Assembly: GCA_964445375.1 (NCBI GenBank)
Contig: CAYUKO010000045.1
Coordinates: 1 to 25,012 of the forward strand
Source of the DNA: COE1 sp964445375
Lineage (GTDB): Bacteria; Bacillota; Clostridia; Lachnospirales; Lachnospiraceae
Length of the DNA: 25,012 nt
Direction: 5' to 3'
The number at the start of each line of letters is the position of its first letter. The stretch's first letter is position 1. The position numbers and the translations under genes are program-made. The notes under the pieces are model-generated. The model was not told the DNA's origin. It ran no database searches and saw only the letters and a list, made by a program, of their open reading frames with translations. Positions 14,441 to 22,566 of this stretch are shown one piece after another.

Positions 14441-15547
14441 TTATTGCAATTGTTGCCACGCAAAATCACTTTGCTCTGCATTCACTGCATAAATACGGAT
14501 TGCTGCAAGAAGTGCAATATCACTTACTTTTTCCTGCTCAAGCCATGCCTTGTCCTGCACAATATCCTGCGTTTCCCCACGAATTATTTTCTGCACAATG
14601 GAATTTAGCTGTCTGAAAAAGCGAATCACTTCCATATATTCCTTACGCATATCCAAAAAGCATTCTCCGTTGTTTGCAAGTTCCAGATTTGCAGTGGATA
14701 CTGCTTGCAGGCAGAGCTTACACTCTCCTGTGATATCTGACGCTTCCATTAATACATCCGGGCGAATCTTAAGACACTTAGCAAAATAATCCTTAGCTCC
14801 AGTTACATCCTTTGTTGCAAAGAATTCTGCCATTTTATCCTTGATTTCCCTTGTTTCCATCTTCTCGCCAATAATGGCAACACGGCATTCATATGCCCTT
14901 AAGCCTCTTACTGTCACCCACACATATAATAAAAACTCTGATATGAAACCAAATACTCTCTTATGATAATCATCCTCGAAGGTTAAATCTATCCTCTTTT
15001 GCAACTCAAAAAAAATGTCAAAAAGCCACTGGGCATATTCATCAAAGAGCGATTTCTTTGCAACCATAATATTGCCAAAATAAGTCTTATTCTTATATAC
15101 TAAATCGATAAACGTATCATAATACTCCGGATATTTTTCACGGATAATTCTGCCTGTTTCATCTAACGTTTCTACCTTGTGATGAGCCCCAAACCCATAG
15201 TGATAAGAATTCGGCAATTCCAATTGCTTTGTTGTTATAATATCGTATTGCTGAAGAATTTCTTCATATTGCTTCTGGGAAAAAACATACCCTTCTTCAC
15301 TCGTCAAAAATCTCCGATAATGGCAGATTCCAACATAGTCAGCATCATGATAATTCTTCCAAACCCAATATACACCAGATAGCTCTGCATAATAACAGTT
15401 CAAATCAGAAATATGATCTCCCGTATCGTCTCCCCAATAACCGAAATCTGCCTTTGCCTGTTTATGCCCTACATGAAGCGGTATATACATGGAATCACCC
15501 GGTACATCAAACTCCTTATGTGTCATTGCAAAAATCTTTACCGACAT
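14441..15547 (-). CDS. DUF4422 family glycosyltransferase
   Basis: This is a 368-residue soluble protein. The N-terminal 240 residues carry the DUF4422 pattern: KIFAMTHKEFD (4-14), IPLHVGHKQA (22-31), the GDDTGDHISDLN block (39-50), ELSGVYWVWKN (55-65), DYVGICHYRRF (70-80), FGNIMVAKKSLFDEY (157-171) and the RVFGFISEFLLYVW block (197-210). These proteins are found in capsule, lipopolysaccharide and wall-polymer clusters and are taken as glycosyltransferases; the donor sugar is not predictable. The C-terminal 130 residues are helical, with a TPR-like stretch (about 245-290), and are not part of the core domain. AAGGGGG precedes the ATG. It stands alone, with no polysaccharide genes adjacent. 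The nearest polymer-modifying genes are 8 kb away. Confidence 0.85.
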   Translation of the reverse strand: MSVKIFAMTHKEFDVPGDSMYIPLHVGHKQAKADFGYWGDDTGDHISDLNCYYAELSGVYWVWKNYHDADYVGICHYRRFLTSEEGYVFSQKQYEEILQQYDIITTKQLELPNSYHYGFGAHHKVETLDETGRIIREKYPEYYDTFIDLVYKNKTYFGNIMVAKKSLFDEYAQWLFDIFFELQKRIDLTFEDDYHKRVFGFISEFLLYVWVTVRGLRAYECRVAIIGEKMETREIKDKMAEFFATKDVTGAKDYFAKCLKIRPDVLMEASDITGECKLCLQAVSTANLELANNGECFLDMRKEYMEVIRFFRQLNSIVQKIIRGETQDIVQDKAWLEQEKVSDIALLAAIRIYAVNAEQSDFAWQQLQ

Positions 15548-15565
15548 AATACAAAATCCCCCTTA

Positions 15566-15611
15566 CCAAATTGTCAGATATATTCAGCATACACTGTTTT
15601 CAGACAATTGG
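15566..15611. promoter_or_regulatory. Inverted repeat framing a candidate promoter of the glycosyltransferase gene
   Basis: CCAAATTGTC (15566-15575) and GACAATTGG (15603-15611) are near-complementary. On the minus strand the right arm contains a TTGTCT -35-like box (15602-15607), and an AT-rich -10-like stretch lies near 15577-15584, next to the left arm. This arrangement suggests repressor control, but the -10 box is not sharply defined. Confidence 0.35.
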
Positions 15612-15683
15612 AAAGAGATTTACATAATTTATTTTCTTTTTAACTTTCCATTTCTTACATTTTTGTTATTTTTTTGTCAATCG

Positions 15684-15712
15684 TTGCGTATAAAGTACTT
15701 TGGTGCTATATT
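15684..15712 (+). promoter_or_regulatory. Promoter of the first EAL-domain gene
   Basis: TTGCGT (15684-15689) and TATATT (15707-15712) are separated by 17 bases, 45 bases before the ATG at 15758. Confidence 0.6.
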
Positions 15713-15757
15713 TAAACGTGGTATGTTAATTGTTTTTACGAGAGAGAGTTTGTATTT

Positions 15758-17446
15758 ATGAATTTTTGCTGTGACGGATTTCTATCATTTTTTGAATCCA
15801 TTCCTGACAGTATTACATCAGAAGAGGAATTTATCGATTGTATTTCCCATGCACTTCCTGCATTAGCAGATCATCTGCAGTTGGGACGATTAGATATGAA
15901 GCTTCATGCGAATCCTACTCCTTTTGAATCAGATAGTAATACTCATTGCGTAGTGCTTTATCAACAATCTTCGGATTTTAGCCAAGCTTCCCTCACAGAT
16001 ACTTATCGTGACAGGGATGAAGCTGTTATTTCATATACTTTTTATCCACGAAAGGATCATATTTGGGCAGAAGAAGAAGAACGGATGCTTCATTTTCTTA
16101 CGCATCAATTATATCTTTTGTGTACCAGAACCCGTTTTCTTGGTCGTGTACAAAAGGCTTCTGTTACAGATCCGCTTACCGGTGTATTAAATACCGCTGG
16201 ATTAATCAAATACGGTTCTATATTAAAGGAAGAAAATAAGCTTACAGAATATACCGGACTTTTCCTGAATATAAAAGGGTTCCGTTATATCAATCAGCGT
16301 TTTGACTTTTCTCATGGTAACACAGTCATGCGCAAATATACCCAAAAGCTTCGAAGTTATCTTCAATCGGATGAACTTCTTGCAAGGCTTGGTTGTGATA
16401 ATTTCTGTTTGTTAGTCCGCAGTGAGCGACTTGATACGTTATTAGATTCTCTTCTTTCTGTGCGTGTGCATGTACAGCTTGAAGATTTCGTCAATACCAT
16501 AGATATTGCAGCAAGAGTCGGTATCTATGAAGTCAGACCTTATGACTCTATGAGTGATGTTCTTAACAAAAGTACCGTTGCCGGTATGCTTGCAAAGACT
16601 TCTCTTCATCATAATACGATATGGTTCCGGGATACCATGCTGGAGCGTTATCTCCATGATAAGGAAGTTGCTAACGCCTTCTCTTCTGCGATAAACAACA
16701 ATGAATTTGATGTCTATTATCAGCCAAAGGTATCACTTGATGATCAGACACTATGTGGATGTGAAGCACTTGCACGCTGGAACCGAAATGGCGCGGTTAT
16801 TCAGCCATCTGAATTTGTTCCTATTTTAGAGCAGGAAGGAACTATTTGTGTCCTGGATTTCTATGTATTGGAAAGCGTTTGCAAGGATATTCGAAATTGG
16901 CTGGATCAGGGAATTGAACCAGTCAGAATCTCTACAAATTTTTCTAAGATTCATCTGCATAACAAAAATCTTGCAAAAGATATTTTAAAGATTTTAGACC
17001 GTTATCAAATTGATACAAAATACATTGAAATTGAATTAACAGAGTCCTCTGGATATGAAGATTATGACGCTTTATCGGAATTTGTGAATACCATGAAAGA
17101 AAATGGTATCCATACCTCAATTGATGATTTTGGTACAGGCTATTCTTCACTGACTCTTATAAAAAATCTGAATATCGACAACATCAAACTGGATAAGTCT
17201 TTCTTGAACCAGAATGAAACAATAAATAAATCGGATGAAACCGTAATCAAGACGATTATCAATATGGCTGCTGATTTGAATATGCAGGTTATATGTGAAG
17301 GTGTTGAAACTACCGAACATGCTACTCTGCTCAAATCACTCCATTGCCCGATTGCACAGGGATTTCTCTTTGACGAACCGCTCACACGTGAGGAATTTGA
17401 AAAACGTTTGAAGACAAACCGCATTTATGATAAGTTATCTCAATAA
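15758..17446 (+). CDS. Degenerate GGDEF-EAL protein, probable c-di-GMP phosphodiesterase
   Basis: This is a 562-residue cytoplasmic protein. An N-terminal domain of about 130 residues, unassigned and possibly GAF-like, precedes a GGDEF-fold domain (about 135-295) that starts with VTDPLTGVLN, but its active site reads GCDNF (212-216), so cyclase activity is unlikely. The EAL domain (about 305-550) keeps the catalytic set: CEALAR (335-340), EIELTES (424-430), IDDFGTGYSS (455-464), KLDKSF (477-482) and ICEGVETTEH (512-521), with QGFLFDEP near the end. It should hydrolyse c-di-GMP to pGpG, with the degenerate domain acting as a nucleotide sensor. The ribosome site (GAGAG) is weak. Convergent with the M18 peptidase across a shared terminator. 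Confidence 0.9.
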   Translation: MNFCCDGFLSFFESIPDSITSEEEFIDCISHALPALADHLQLGRLDMKLHANPTPFESDSNTHCVVLYQQSSDFSQASLTDTYRDRDEAVISYTFYPRKDHIWAEEEERMLHFLTHQLYLLCTRTRFLGRVQKASVTDPLTGVLNTAGLIKYGSILKEENKLTEYTGLFLNIKGFRYINQRFDFSHGNTVMRKYTQKLRSYLQSDELLARLGCDNFCLLVRSERLDTLLDSLLSVRVHVQLEDFVNTIDIAARVGIYEVRPYDSMSDVLNKSTVAGMLAKTSLHHNTIWFRDTMLERYLHDKEVANAFSSAINNNEFDVYYQPKVSLDDQTLCGCEALARWNRNGAVIQPSEFVPILEQEGTICVLDFYVLESVCKDIRNWLDQGIEPVRISTNFSKIHLHNKNLAKDILKILDRYQIDTKYIEIELTESSGYEDYDALSEFVNTMKENGIHTSIDDFGTGYSSLTLIKNLNIDNIKLDKSFLNQNETINKSDETVIKTIINMAADLNMQVICEGVETTEHATLLKSLHCPIAQGFLFDEPLTREEFEKRLKTNRIYDKLSQ

Positions 17447-17463
17447 AGAAAGAAATAAAGAAC

Positions 17464-17495
17464 GGGTAGAAACAAGAAAAGTTTCTACCCTTTTT
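17464..17495. terminator. Bidirectional terminator between the EAL gene and the M18 gene
   Basis: A perfect 10-bp stem (17464-17473 with 17481-17490) has a 7-base A-rich loop and five T. It ends one base before the peptidase stop codon at 17497. Confidence 0.88.
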
Positions 17496-17496
17496 A

Positions 17497-18900
17497 TTAC
17501 CATCTTAAAAATGCCTTGTATCCTTTTACTGCTTCATAAATATCCGCTTTACTGCTCACTTCATAGGGTGCATGCATATTTAAAACGGCAACACCACTAT
17601 CAATCACATTCATTCCATACTTTGCCATGATATAGGCGATGGTTCCACCGCCGCCAGCATCAACCTTGCCCAATTCTGCAAACTGATAGGTTACTTTGGC
17701 TTCGTCCATGATTCTTCGTAAATCTGCAATATATTCTGCACTTGCATCATTAGAACCGCTCTTTCCTCTGCTTCCGGTATATTTGTTAAAGGTTACACCA
17801 TTTGCAAGGAATGCTGAATTCTTCTTCTCAAATACATTGGCATAAAGAGGATCAAAACCGGCACTGACGTCAGAAGAAAGCATTCTGGAATTCATAAGAG
17901 CCCTCCTAAGAAGCAGCTGGGACTCTCCCTCGGTCATAGCAAGCAATTCTGCCACCATATTTTCAAAGAACTGTGAATGCATACCAGTTGCTCCAACACT
18001 TCCTATTTCTTCTTTATCTACAAGCAGACAACATAACGTACGCTCTGATGTTTCTGTTTCTAACATGGCAAGAAGAGATGTAAACGCACAGATTCTATCA
18101 TCCTGTCCATACGCAAGAACCATACTTCTGTCAAAGCCACAATCTCTTGCCTTTCCGGAAGGAACGATTTCAAGCTCTGCTGAAAGAAAATCTTCTTCCC
18201 GAATACCATACATTTCCTCAAGAAGTTTTAATACATTTGCCTTTACTGCTTCCTTTTCTTCTTTTTCCAAATCTTCTGTCTTTTCAATCGGACAATTGCC
18301 AATCAACAGGTCAAGATTCTCTCCAGTAACAACCTCCGTTGCCTTCTTTGCCATCTGCTCTCCTGCAAGATGAATCAACAAATCAGTAATGACAAATACC
18401 GGATCTTCATCCTTTTCGCCAATAACTATATTAACTACCGTTCCATCCGTCTTTGCCACGGTTCCATGAATAGCAAGTGGCGTTGCTGTCCACTGATATT
18501 TCTTAATTCCACCATAATAATGGGTATCAAAGTAGGCAAATCCCTCTTTCTCATATAAGGGATTCTGCTTTACATCAATTCTTGGAGAATCAATATGTGC
18601 CCCCAAAATATTCATACCATTCGAAATTGGTTGTGTACCAATCTGAAACAGTGCCACGCACTTTTTCATCTGCACTGCATAAAGCTTATCGCCTGGCTGA
18701 ATCTTCTTGCCATCCTTTATCACCTGCTTTACATCCTGATAGCCGTATTCCTTTGCCATTTTTACTACAAGCTCGGTACATTCACGCTCTGTCTTTCCTT
18801 CATCCAGACATTTTTTGTACCACTCACTGATTCTGTTTATTTCCTTTTTATCTTCATCCTGATATGATAACCAAAGATTTTCTTTTTTCATAGACACCAT
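17497..18900 (-). CDS. M18 family aminopeptidase
   Basis: This is a 467-residue zinc aminopeptidase of the aspartyl aminopeptidase family, cytoplasmic. The metal and catalytic elements are visible in order: ILGAHIDSPR (98-107; His102 as ligand, Asp104 next to it), GQDDR (265-269, Asp bridging the metals), LLVDKEEIGS (292-301, the Glu-Glu pair of catalytic base and ligand), SSDVSAG (342-348, Asp344) and LNMHAPYE (440-447, His443). The family removes N-terminal acidic or other residues from peptides and forms dodecamers. The ATG at 18900 has AAGG five bases upstream; an ATG three codons in is nearly as good. It is a single-gene unit between two signalling genes. Substrate preference is not predictable. 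Confidence 0.93.
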   Translation of the reverse strand: MVSMKKENLWLSYQDEDKKEINRISEWYKKCLDEGKTERECTELVVKMAKEYGYQDVKQVIKDGKKIQPGDKLYAVQMKKCVALFQIGTQPISNGMNILGAHIDSPRIDVKQNPLYEKEGFAYFDTHYYGGIKKYQWTATPLAIHGTVAKTDGTVVNIVIGEKDEDPVFVITDLLIHLAGEQMAKKATEVVTGENLDLLIGNCPIEKTEDLEKEEKEAVKANVLKLLEEMYGIREEDFLSAELEIVPSGKARDCGFDRSMVLAYGQDDRICAFTSLLAMLETETSERTLCCLLVDKEEIGSVGATGMHSQFFENMVAELLAMTEGESQLLLRRALMNSRMLSSDVSAGFDPLYANVFEKKNSAFLANGVTFNKYTGSRGKSGSNDASAEYIADLRRIMDEAKVTYQFAELGKVDAGGGGTIAYIMAKYGMNVIDSGVAVLNMHAPYEVSSKADIYEAVKGYKAFLRW

Positions 18901-18937
18901 TCACACCTTTCTCTACTGTAAGTTTTCCCACTTATTC

Positions 18938-18967
18938 ACAATACCATAAAGTTAGTTCTCTTTACAA
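18938..18967 (-). promoter_or_regulatory. Candidate promoter of the M18 gene
   Basis: On the minus strand, TTGTAA (18962-18967) and TATTGT (18938-18943) are 18 bases apart, roughly 38 bases before the start at 18900. Confidence 0.4.
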
Positions 18968-19035
18968 TAGTTTGCATACATTCTTGGCAATTATTAATTG
19001 AACACATTTTTATGCAACATAAAACAACAATCCTC

Positions 19036-19064
19036 TTGCTTTGTCTGAAAATATCAAATATAAT
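19036..19064 (+). promoter_or_regulatory. Strong promoter of the second EAL-domain gene
   Basis: TTGCTT (19036-19041) and a perfect TATAAT (19059-19064) are separated by 17 bases, 47 bases before the ATG at 19112. Confidence 0.75.
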
Positions 19065-19111
19065 GGGTTTATATAGACATTTTATGCCCATTTTACATTC
19101 AGGAGGAACAC

Positions 19112-20776
19112 ATGGAAAATAATTTTGACCATTTATCGGTACCGCAACTTAGTAGAATTATCGATATACTCCATCCATGTATGGATGATTATCTTTATGT
19201 ATATGATTTCCTAAATGACTTTTATTATATTTCCCCACAGGCAGTAAAAAGGTTTGCACTACCATCCCATCAATTTCACGATGTTTTGGCAAACCACAAA
19301 AAGTTCGTATACCCCGTCGATCTTTATGATCTTCAAGAGGATTTAACCCTAATGATAGATGGTAAAAAAGACTTTCATAACATGCAATACCGCTGGCTGT
19401 CAACAACTGGCGAGCCAATATGGATCAATTGCCGTGGCTATGTCATAAAAGACAAGGAAAACCCCAGCTATATGGTAGGGTGTATTAATGAAATTGGTGT
19501 AAAGCAAAAAGCAGATAATGTCAGTGGTTTACTTGGCATTACCAGTTTGCAGGCATACCTTGCAGATCATTCCTATTCTCTTTCCCATGGCTATCTTCTT
19601 CGCTTAGGACTGGATGATTTTAAAGAGATTAATGAAAAGCTTGGAAGCGACTATGGAGATATGATTCTTCGCCGTACTGCCGAATGCATCTCATCCTGTC
19701 TCAAAACAGGTCAGACATTATTTCGTGCCGTTTCGGATGAGTTTTTATTATTAGATATTCAGGATGATCATGTTAAGAATGCCATTTCCCTTTACAAAGC
19801 AATTCGCCAGAAAATTGATGAATTCGTGGAAGCGAATCACTATGAAGCTGTATTTACCGTTTCTGGTGGTATTCTTCCATGTAAAGATATGCAGGGACAC
19901 AGTTTCTCCGATATTATGAAGCTGTCTGAATTCTCTTTGAATGAAGCAAAACGAGAAGGTAAGAACCGCTCCTACATCTTCCAGCAGGCTGATTATGACA
20001 GATTCCTACGCAGAAGACGTATCACACAGCTTTTGAGACAATCCGTAAATCATAATTTTGAAGGTTTTGAAGCATATCTTCAACCACTCTTTGATGCTTC
20101 AACAAATACACTTTACGGTGCCGAATCTCTCATGCGTTTCCGTACGGAAGAGTTCGGTATGGTTTCACCCGTAGAATTTATTCCGTTACTCGAGGAAACT
20201 GGTCTGATTATGCCTGCCGGTAAATGGATGCTTCATAAATCGCTTGCTTTATGCCATAAGATTCAGTCCGTACGCCCTGGATTCCGTATCAGTATCAACA
20301 TTTCCTATATCCAGGTTATGAAGAGCAATATTATCAATGAAATTATTTCAGCAGTTACCTCACACGGTATTTCTCCGTCTAACGTTATTATTGAGCTGAC
20401 AGAAAGTGGTATTTTAGAATCTGACACACGTGTTACAAAACTCGTATCAAACTTAAAAGACAATGGCATCCGTCTTGCATTAGATGACTTTGGAACAGGT
20501 TATTCGAACTTCCATTATCTGAATGAGTTAAAACCTGATATTATCAAGATTGACCGTTCCTTTACCTTGAAGGCATTGCAAAATGAATATGAATATCAGT
20601 TGCTTTCCCTGATGAGTAATATGGTGCATAGTCTGAACCTTAAGATGTGTATTGAAGGAATCGAAACAACCGATGACTTAACTAAAATGAACCAGCTTTC
20701 TCCAGATTATTGCCAAGGCTTCTATTTTGGAAAGCCATGTCCATATGAAGAGTTCAAAGAACAATATCTTGCTTAA
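19112..20776 (+). CDS. PAS-degenerate GGDEF-EAL protein, probable c-di-GMP phosphodiesterase
   Basis: This is a 554-residue cytoplasmic protein. Residues 15-130 look like a PAS fold (YVYDFLNDFYYISPQA, then RWLSTTGEPIWINCRGYVI, then MVGCINEIG). The GGDEF-fold domain (about 138-290) reads AVSDEF (206-211) in place of GGDEF, so it is probably not a cyclase. The EAL domain (about 305-550) has ESL (338-340) in place of EAL, keeping the metal-binding Glu, plus IELTES (427-432), LDDFGTGYS (457-465), KIDRSF (479-484) and CIEGIETT (513-520), so hydrolysis of c-di-GMP is plausible. It shares this layout with the protein at 15758 but has a different sensor domain. A strong AGGAGG site precedes the ATG. 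A terminator follows at once. Confidence 0.9.
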   Translation: MENNFDHLSVPQLSRIIDILHPCMDDYLYVYDFLNDFYYISPQAVKRFALPSHQFHDVLANHKKFVYPVDLYDLQEDLTLMIDGKKDFHNMQYRWLSTTGEPIWINCRGYVIKDKENPSYMVGCINEIGVKQKADNVSGLLGITSLQAYLADHSYSLSHGYLLRLGLDDFKEINEKLGSDYGDMILRRTAECISSCLKTGQTLFRAVSDEFLLLDIQDDHVKNAISLYKAIRQKIDEFVEANHYEAVFTVSGGILPCKDMQGHSFSDIMKLSEFSLNEAKREGKNRSYIFQQADYDRFLRRRRITQLLRQSVNHNFEGFEAYLQPLFDASTNTLYGAESLMRFRTEEFGMVSPVEFIPLLEETGLIMPAGKWMLHKSLALCHKIQSVRPGFRISINISYIQVMKSNIINEIISAVTSHGISPSNVIIELTESGILESDTRVTKLVSNLKDNGIRLALDDFGTGYSNFHYLNELKPDIIKIDRSFTLKALQNEYEYQLLSLMSNMVHSLNLKMCIEGIETTDDLTKMNQLSPDYCQGFYFGKPCPYEEFKEQYLA

Positions 20777-20784
20777 ATAATAGA

Positions 20785-20816
20785 AAAAGGTATCGGTTAT
20801 TCCGATACCTTTTCCT
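20785..20816. terminator. Bidirectional terminator between the second EAL gene and the alarmone synthetase
   Basis: A perfect 12-bp stem (20785-20796 with 20802-20813) has a 5-base loop, an A run on the left and a T run on the right. The synthetase stop is at 20818. Confidence 0.88.
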
Positions 20817-20817
20817 A

Positions 20818-21498
20818 TTATTCTGATTTAATTGCACCATTGGCTTTATAGGTTGTGTTAGAATCGATTCGATTACGAATCTGTTGCATACGTCTATCCA
20901 GCTGACTGATTAAATCTGCACAATATTTCAATTCTTCTGAAATACTGTCTGCATTCTCAATATCCTTCTTATACTTCATCTTATGTTCCAGACTTGCCCA
21001 GAAATCCATTGCTATGGTACGGAACTGTACCTCCACACGCATATGTTTCTTCTCATCGGTTAAGAAAATGGGAATATCAAGAATCAAATGCAGGCTTCGA
21101 TAACCATTAGGCTTTGGATTCTTAATATAATCCTTCTTCTCAATCAAGATGATATCATCCTGCTGTAAAAGGCAATCTACCAGCATATAGATATCCTCCG
21201 GAAAAGAGCAGATTACTCGAATTCCTGCAATATCATTCAGGTTCTTCTCAATATTTTCCACATTGAATTCAAGCCCCATTTTCTCCAGTTTACCAATTAT
21301 ACTTTCCGGTGACTTAATTCTACATTTAATCGACTCAAAAGGATTTCTGCTATTCAATAAGGAAAGCTCCTTATTCAATACTTCAAGCTTCGTCTTTACC
21401 TCAAGCATCGCACAATCATACTGCATCATGAGTACGCGAAATGCTTCCGCAGAGTCATCAAGTTCCTTTAATATATCATAATTTACTTTTGTATCCAT
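20818..21498 (-). CDS. Small alarmone synthetase (RelA/SpoT-domain GTP pyrophosphokinase)
   Basis: This is a 226-residue single-domain protein that should transfer pyrophosphate from ATP to GTP or GDP, making (p)ppGpp. It has the synthetase landmarks: RIKSPESIIGKLEK (60-73), DIAGIRVICSF (89-99), DYIKNPKPNGYRSLHL (123-138) and VEVQFRTIAMDFWASLEHKMKYK (155-177), which contains the Glu and Arg of the active site. There is no hydrolase, TGS or ACT domain, so it belongs to the small (RelQ/RelP-like) class, and its C-terminal helices (about 180-215) could form the tetramer contact of RelQ. A near-consensus promoter lies in the tail of the transporter gene just upstream. AAGGGGA precedes the ATG. 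Confidence 0.92.
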   Translation of the reverse strand: MDTKVNYDILKELDDSAEAFRVLMMQYDCAMLEVKTKLEVLNKELSLLNSRNPFESIKCRIKSPESIIGKLEKMGLEFNVENIEKNLNDIAGIRVICSFPEDIYMLVDCLLQQDDIILIEKKDYIKNPKPNGYRSLHLILDIPIFLTDEKKHMRVEVQFRTIAMDFWASLEHKMKYKKDIENADSISEELKYCADLISQLDRRMQQIRNRIDSNTTYKANGAIKSE

Positions 21499-21541
21499 AT
21501 GTCTTATATCCCCTTGCTGTTCTTATGTATGGTATGGCTAC

Positions 21542-21571
21542 ATTATATTCTCTTATGATTGCCTCTGTCAA
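21542..21571 (-). promoter_or_regulatory. Near-consensus sigma-A promoter of the alarmone synthetase gene
   Basis: On the minus strand, a perfect TTGACA (21566-21571) and a perfect TATAAT (21542-21547) are 18 bases apart, 44 bases before the ATG at 21498. The promoter overlaps the last codons and stop of the EamA gene, so the synthetase can be expressed independently of it. Confidence 0.8.
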
Positions 21572-22466
21572 ATAGGTTCTCTTTTTCCGGCAATTGTACG
21601 ATTATGATTGCCACGAATGCAAGTGCACATCCAATAAGCTCTCTATGAGAAAGCTTTTGTCCAAGAATCACCCAGCCTGCAAGCAGGGATACCACGGATT
21701 CCAGACTTAAAATGAGAGATGCAACTGTTGGATTCATACCTCTTTGTCCGATAATCTGCAAGGTATATGCCACACCACAGGACATGACTCCGGCATAAAT
21801 AATCGGAAGCCATGCTGCCAATATCTGCGAGAGCTTTGGCTCCTCAAACAGAAACATACCAACGGCAGATAATACTCCACAGATAAAAAACTGAATACAG
21901 GAAAGCTTCACACCGTCTACTTTGGGTGAATAATAATCAATCACCAGAATATGAAAAGAAAAAGCTACCGCACAGGCAAGAACAAGTAAATCTCCTGTCT
22001 GTAATGAGAAAGAACCATCTGTCATACATAACAGATATAATCCTGCCACAGAAAGCACTACTGCCACCCAGATTTTAAGTCCTGCCTTTTTATGTAAGAA
22101 CATTCCAAAGACCGGAACAAGCACGATATACATTGCTGTAATGAAGCCAGCCTTTCCAACCGTTGTATACTGAATACCAAACTGTTGTAAATTACTTGCA
22201 ACAAAAAGAAGTACGCCACAGAAAATACCACCAATAAGCAAAGTCTTTTTCTCTTCCTTCGGTGTCTCCTTTCTTTCTTTGCCTTTTAACCTGTTCAAAA
22301 ATCCAATACAGGGAAGTAAAACAACAGCTCCAATGAAATTTCTTACTGCATTGAAGGTAAATGGTTCTACATAGTCCATACCTACACTCTGTGCTACAAA
22401 GGCAACACCCCAGATGGCTGCTGTTAAAAATAATAATAAAGATTGTCTAAGTACAAAACGATTCAT
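21543..22466 (-). CDS. EamA family (DMT superfamily) transporter
   Basis: This is a 307-residue integral membrane protein with about ten hydrophobic segments, arranged as two EamA repeats of roughly 140 residues: the first from LLLFLTAAIWGVAFVAQSVGMDYVEP, the second from LACAVAFSFHILVIDYYSP. The first repeat's AIWGVAFVAQ and NAVRNFIGA, and the second's VAYTLQIIGQRGMNPTVASLILSLESVVSLLAGWVILGQ, are typical. These transporters export or exchange small solutes such as amino acids or nucleobases; the substrate is not predictable. GAGGG lies upstream of the ATG. A long hairpin separates it from the ABC transporter genes. The gene for the alarmone synthetase lies 44 bases downstream, with its own promoter. 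Confidence 0.9.
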   Translation of the reverse strand: MNRFVLRQSLLLFLTAAIWGVAFVAQSVGMDYVEPFTFNAVRNFIGAVVLLPCIGFLNRLKGKERKETPKEEKKTLLIGGIFCGVLLFVASNLQQFGIQYTTVGKAGFITAMYIVLVPVFGMFLHKKAGLKIWVAVVLSVAGLYLLCMTDGSFSLQTGDLLVLACAVAFSFHILVIDYYSPKVDGVKLSCIQFFICGVLSAVGMFLFEEPKLSQILAAWLPIIYAGVMSCGVAYTLQIIGQRGMNPTVASLILSLESVVSLLAGWVILGQKLSHRELIGCALAFVAIIIVQLPEKENLFDRGNHKRI

Positions 22467-22496
22467 CTTATGTCCCTCATGTTATGCTTCTCATAA

Positions 22497-22544
22497 AGAT
22501 ACACTGCTGTGTTTGTACTCTCCTACAAACACAACAGTGTATCT
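22497..22544. terminator. Long hairpin between the ABC transporter and the EamA gene
   Basis: Two 21-base arms (22497-22517 and 22524-22544) pair at all but one position around a 6-base loop. It starts 22 bases after the ATPase stop and ends 30 bases before the EamA ATG. The downstream T run in the minus sense is short (TTT), so termination may be partial, or the site may be an operator. Confidence 0.6.
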
Positions 22545-22566
22545 GTTCTCATTCTATTCGCGTATA

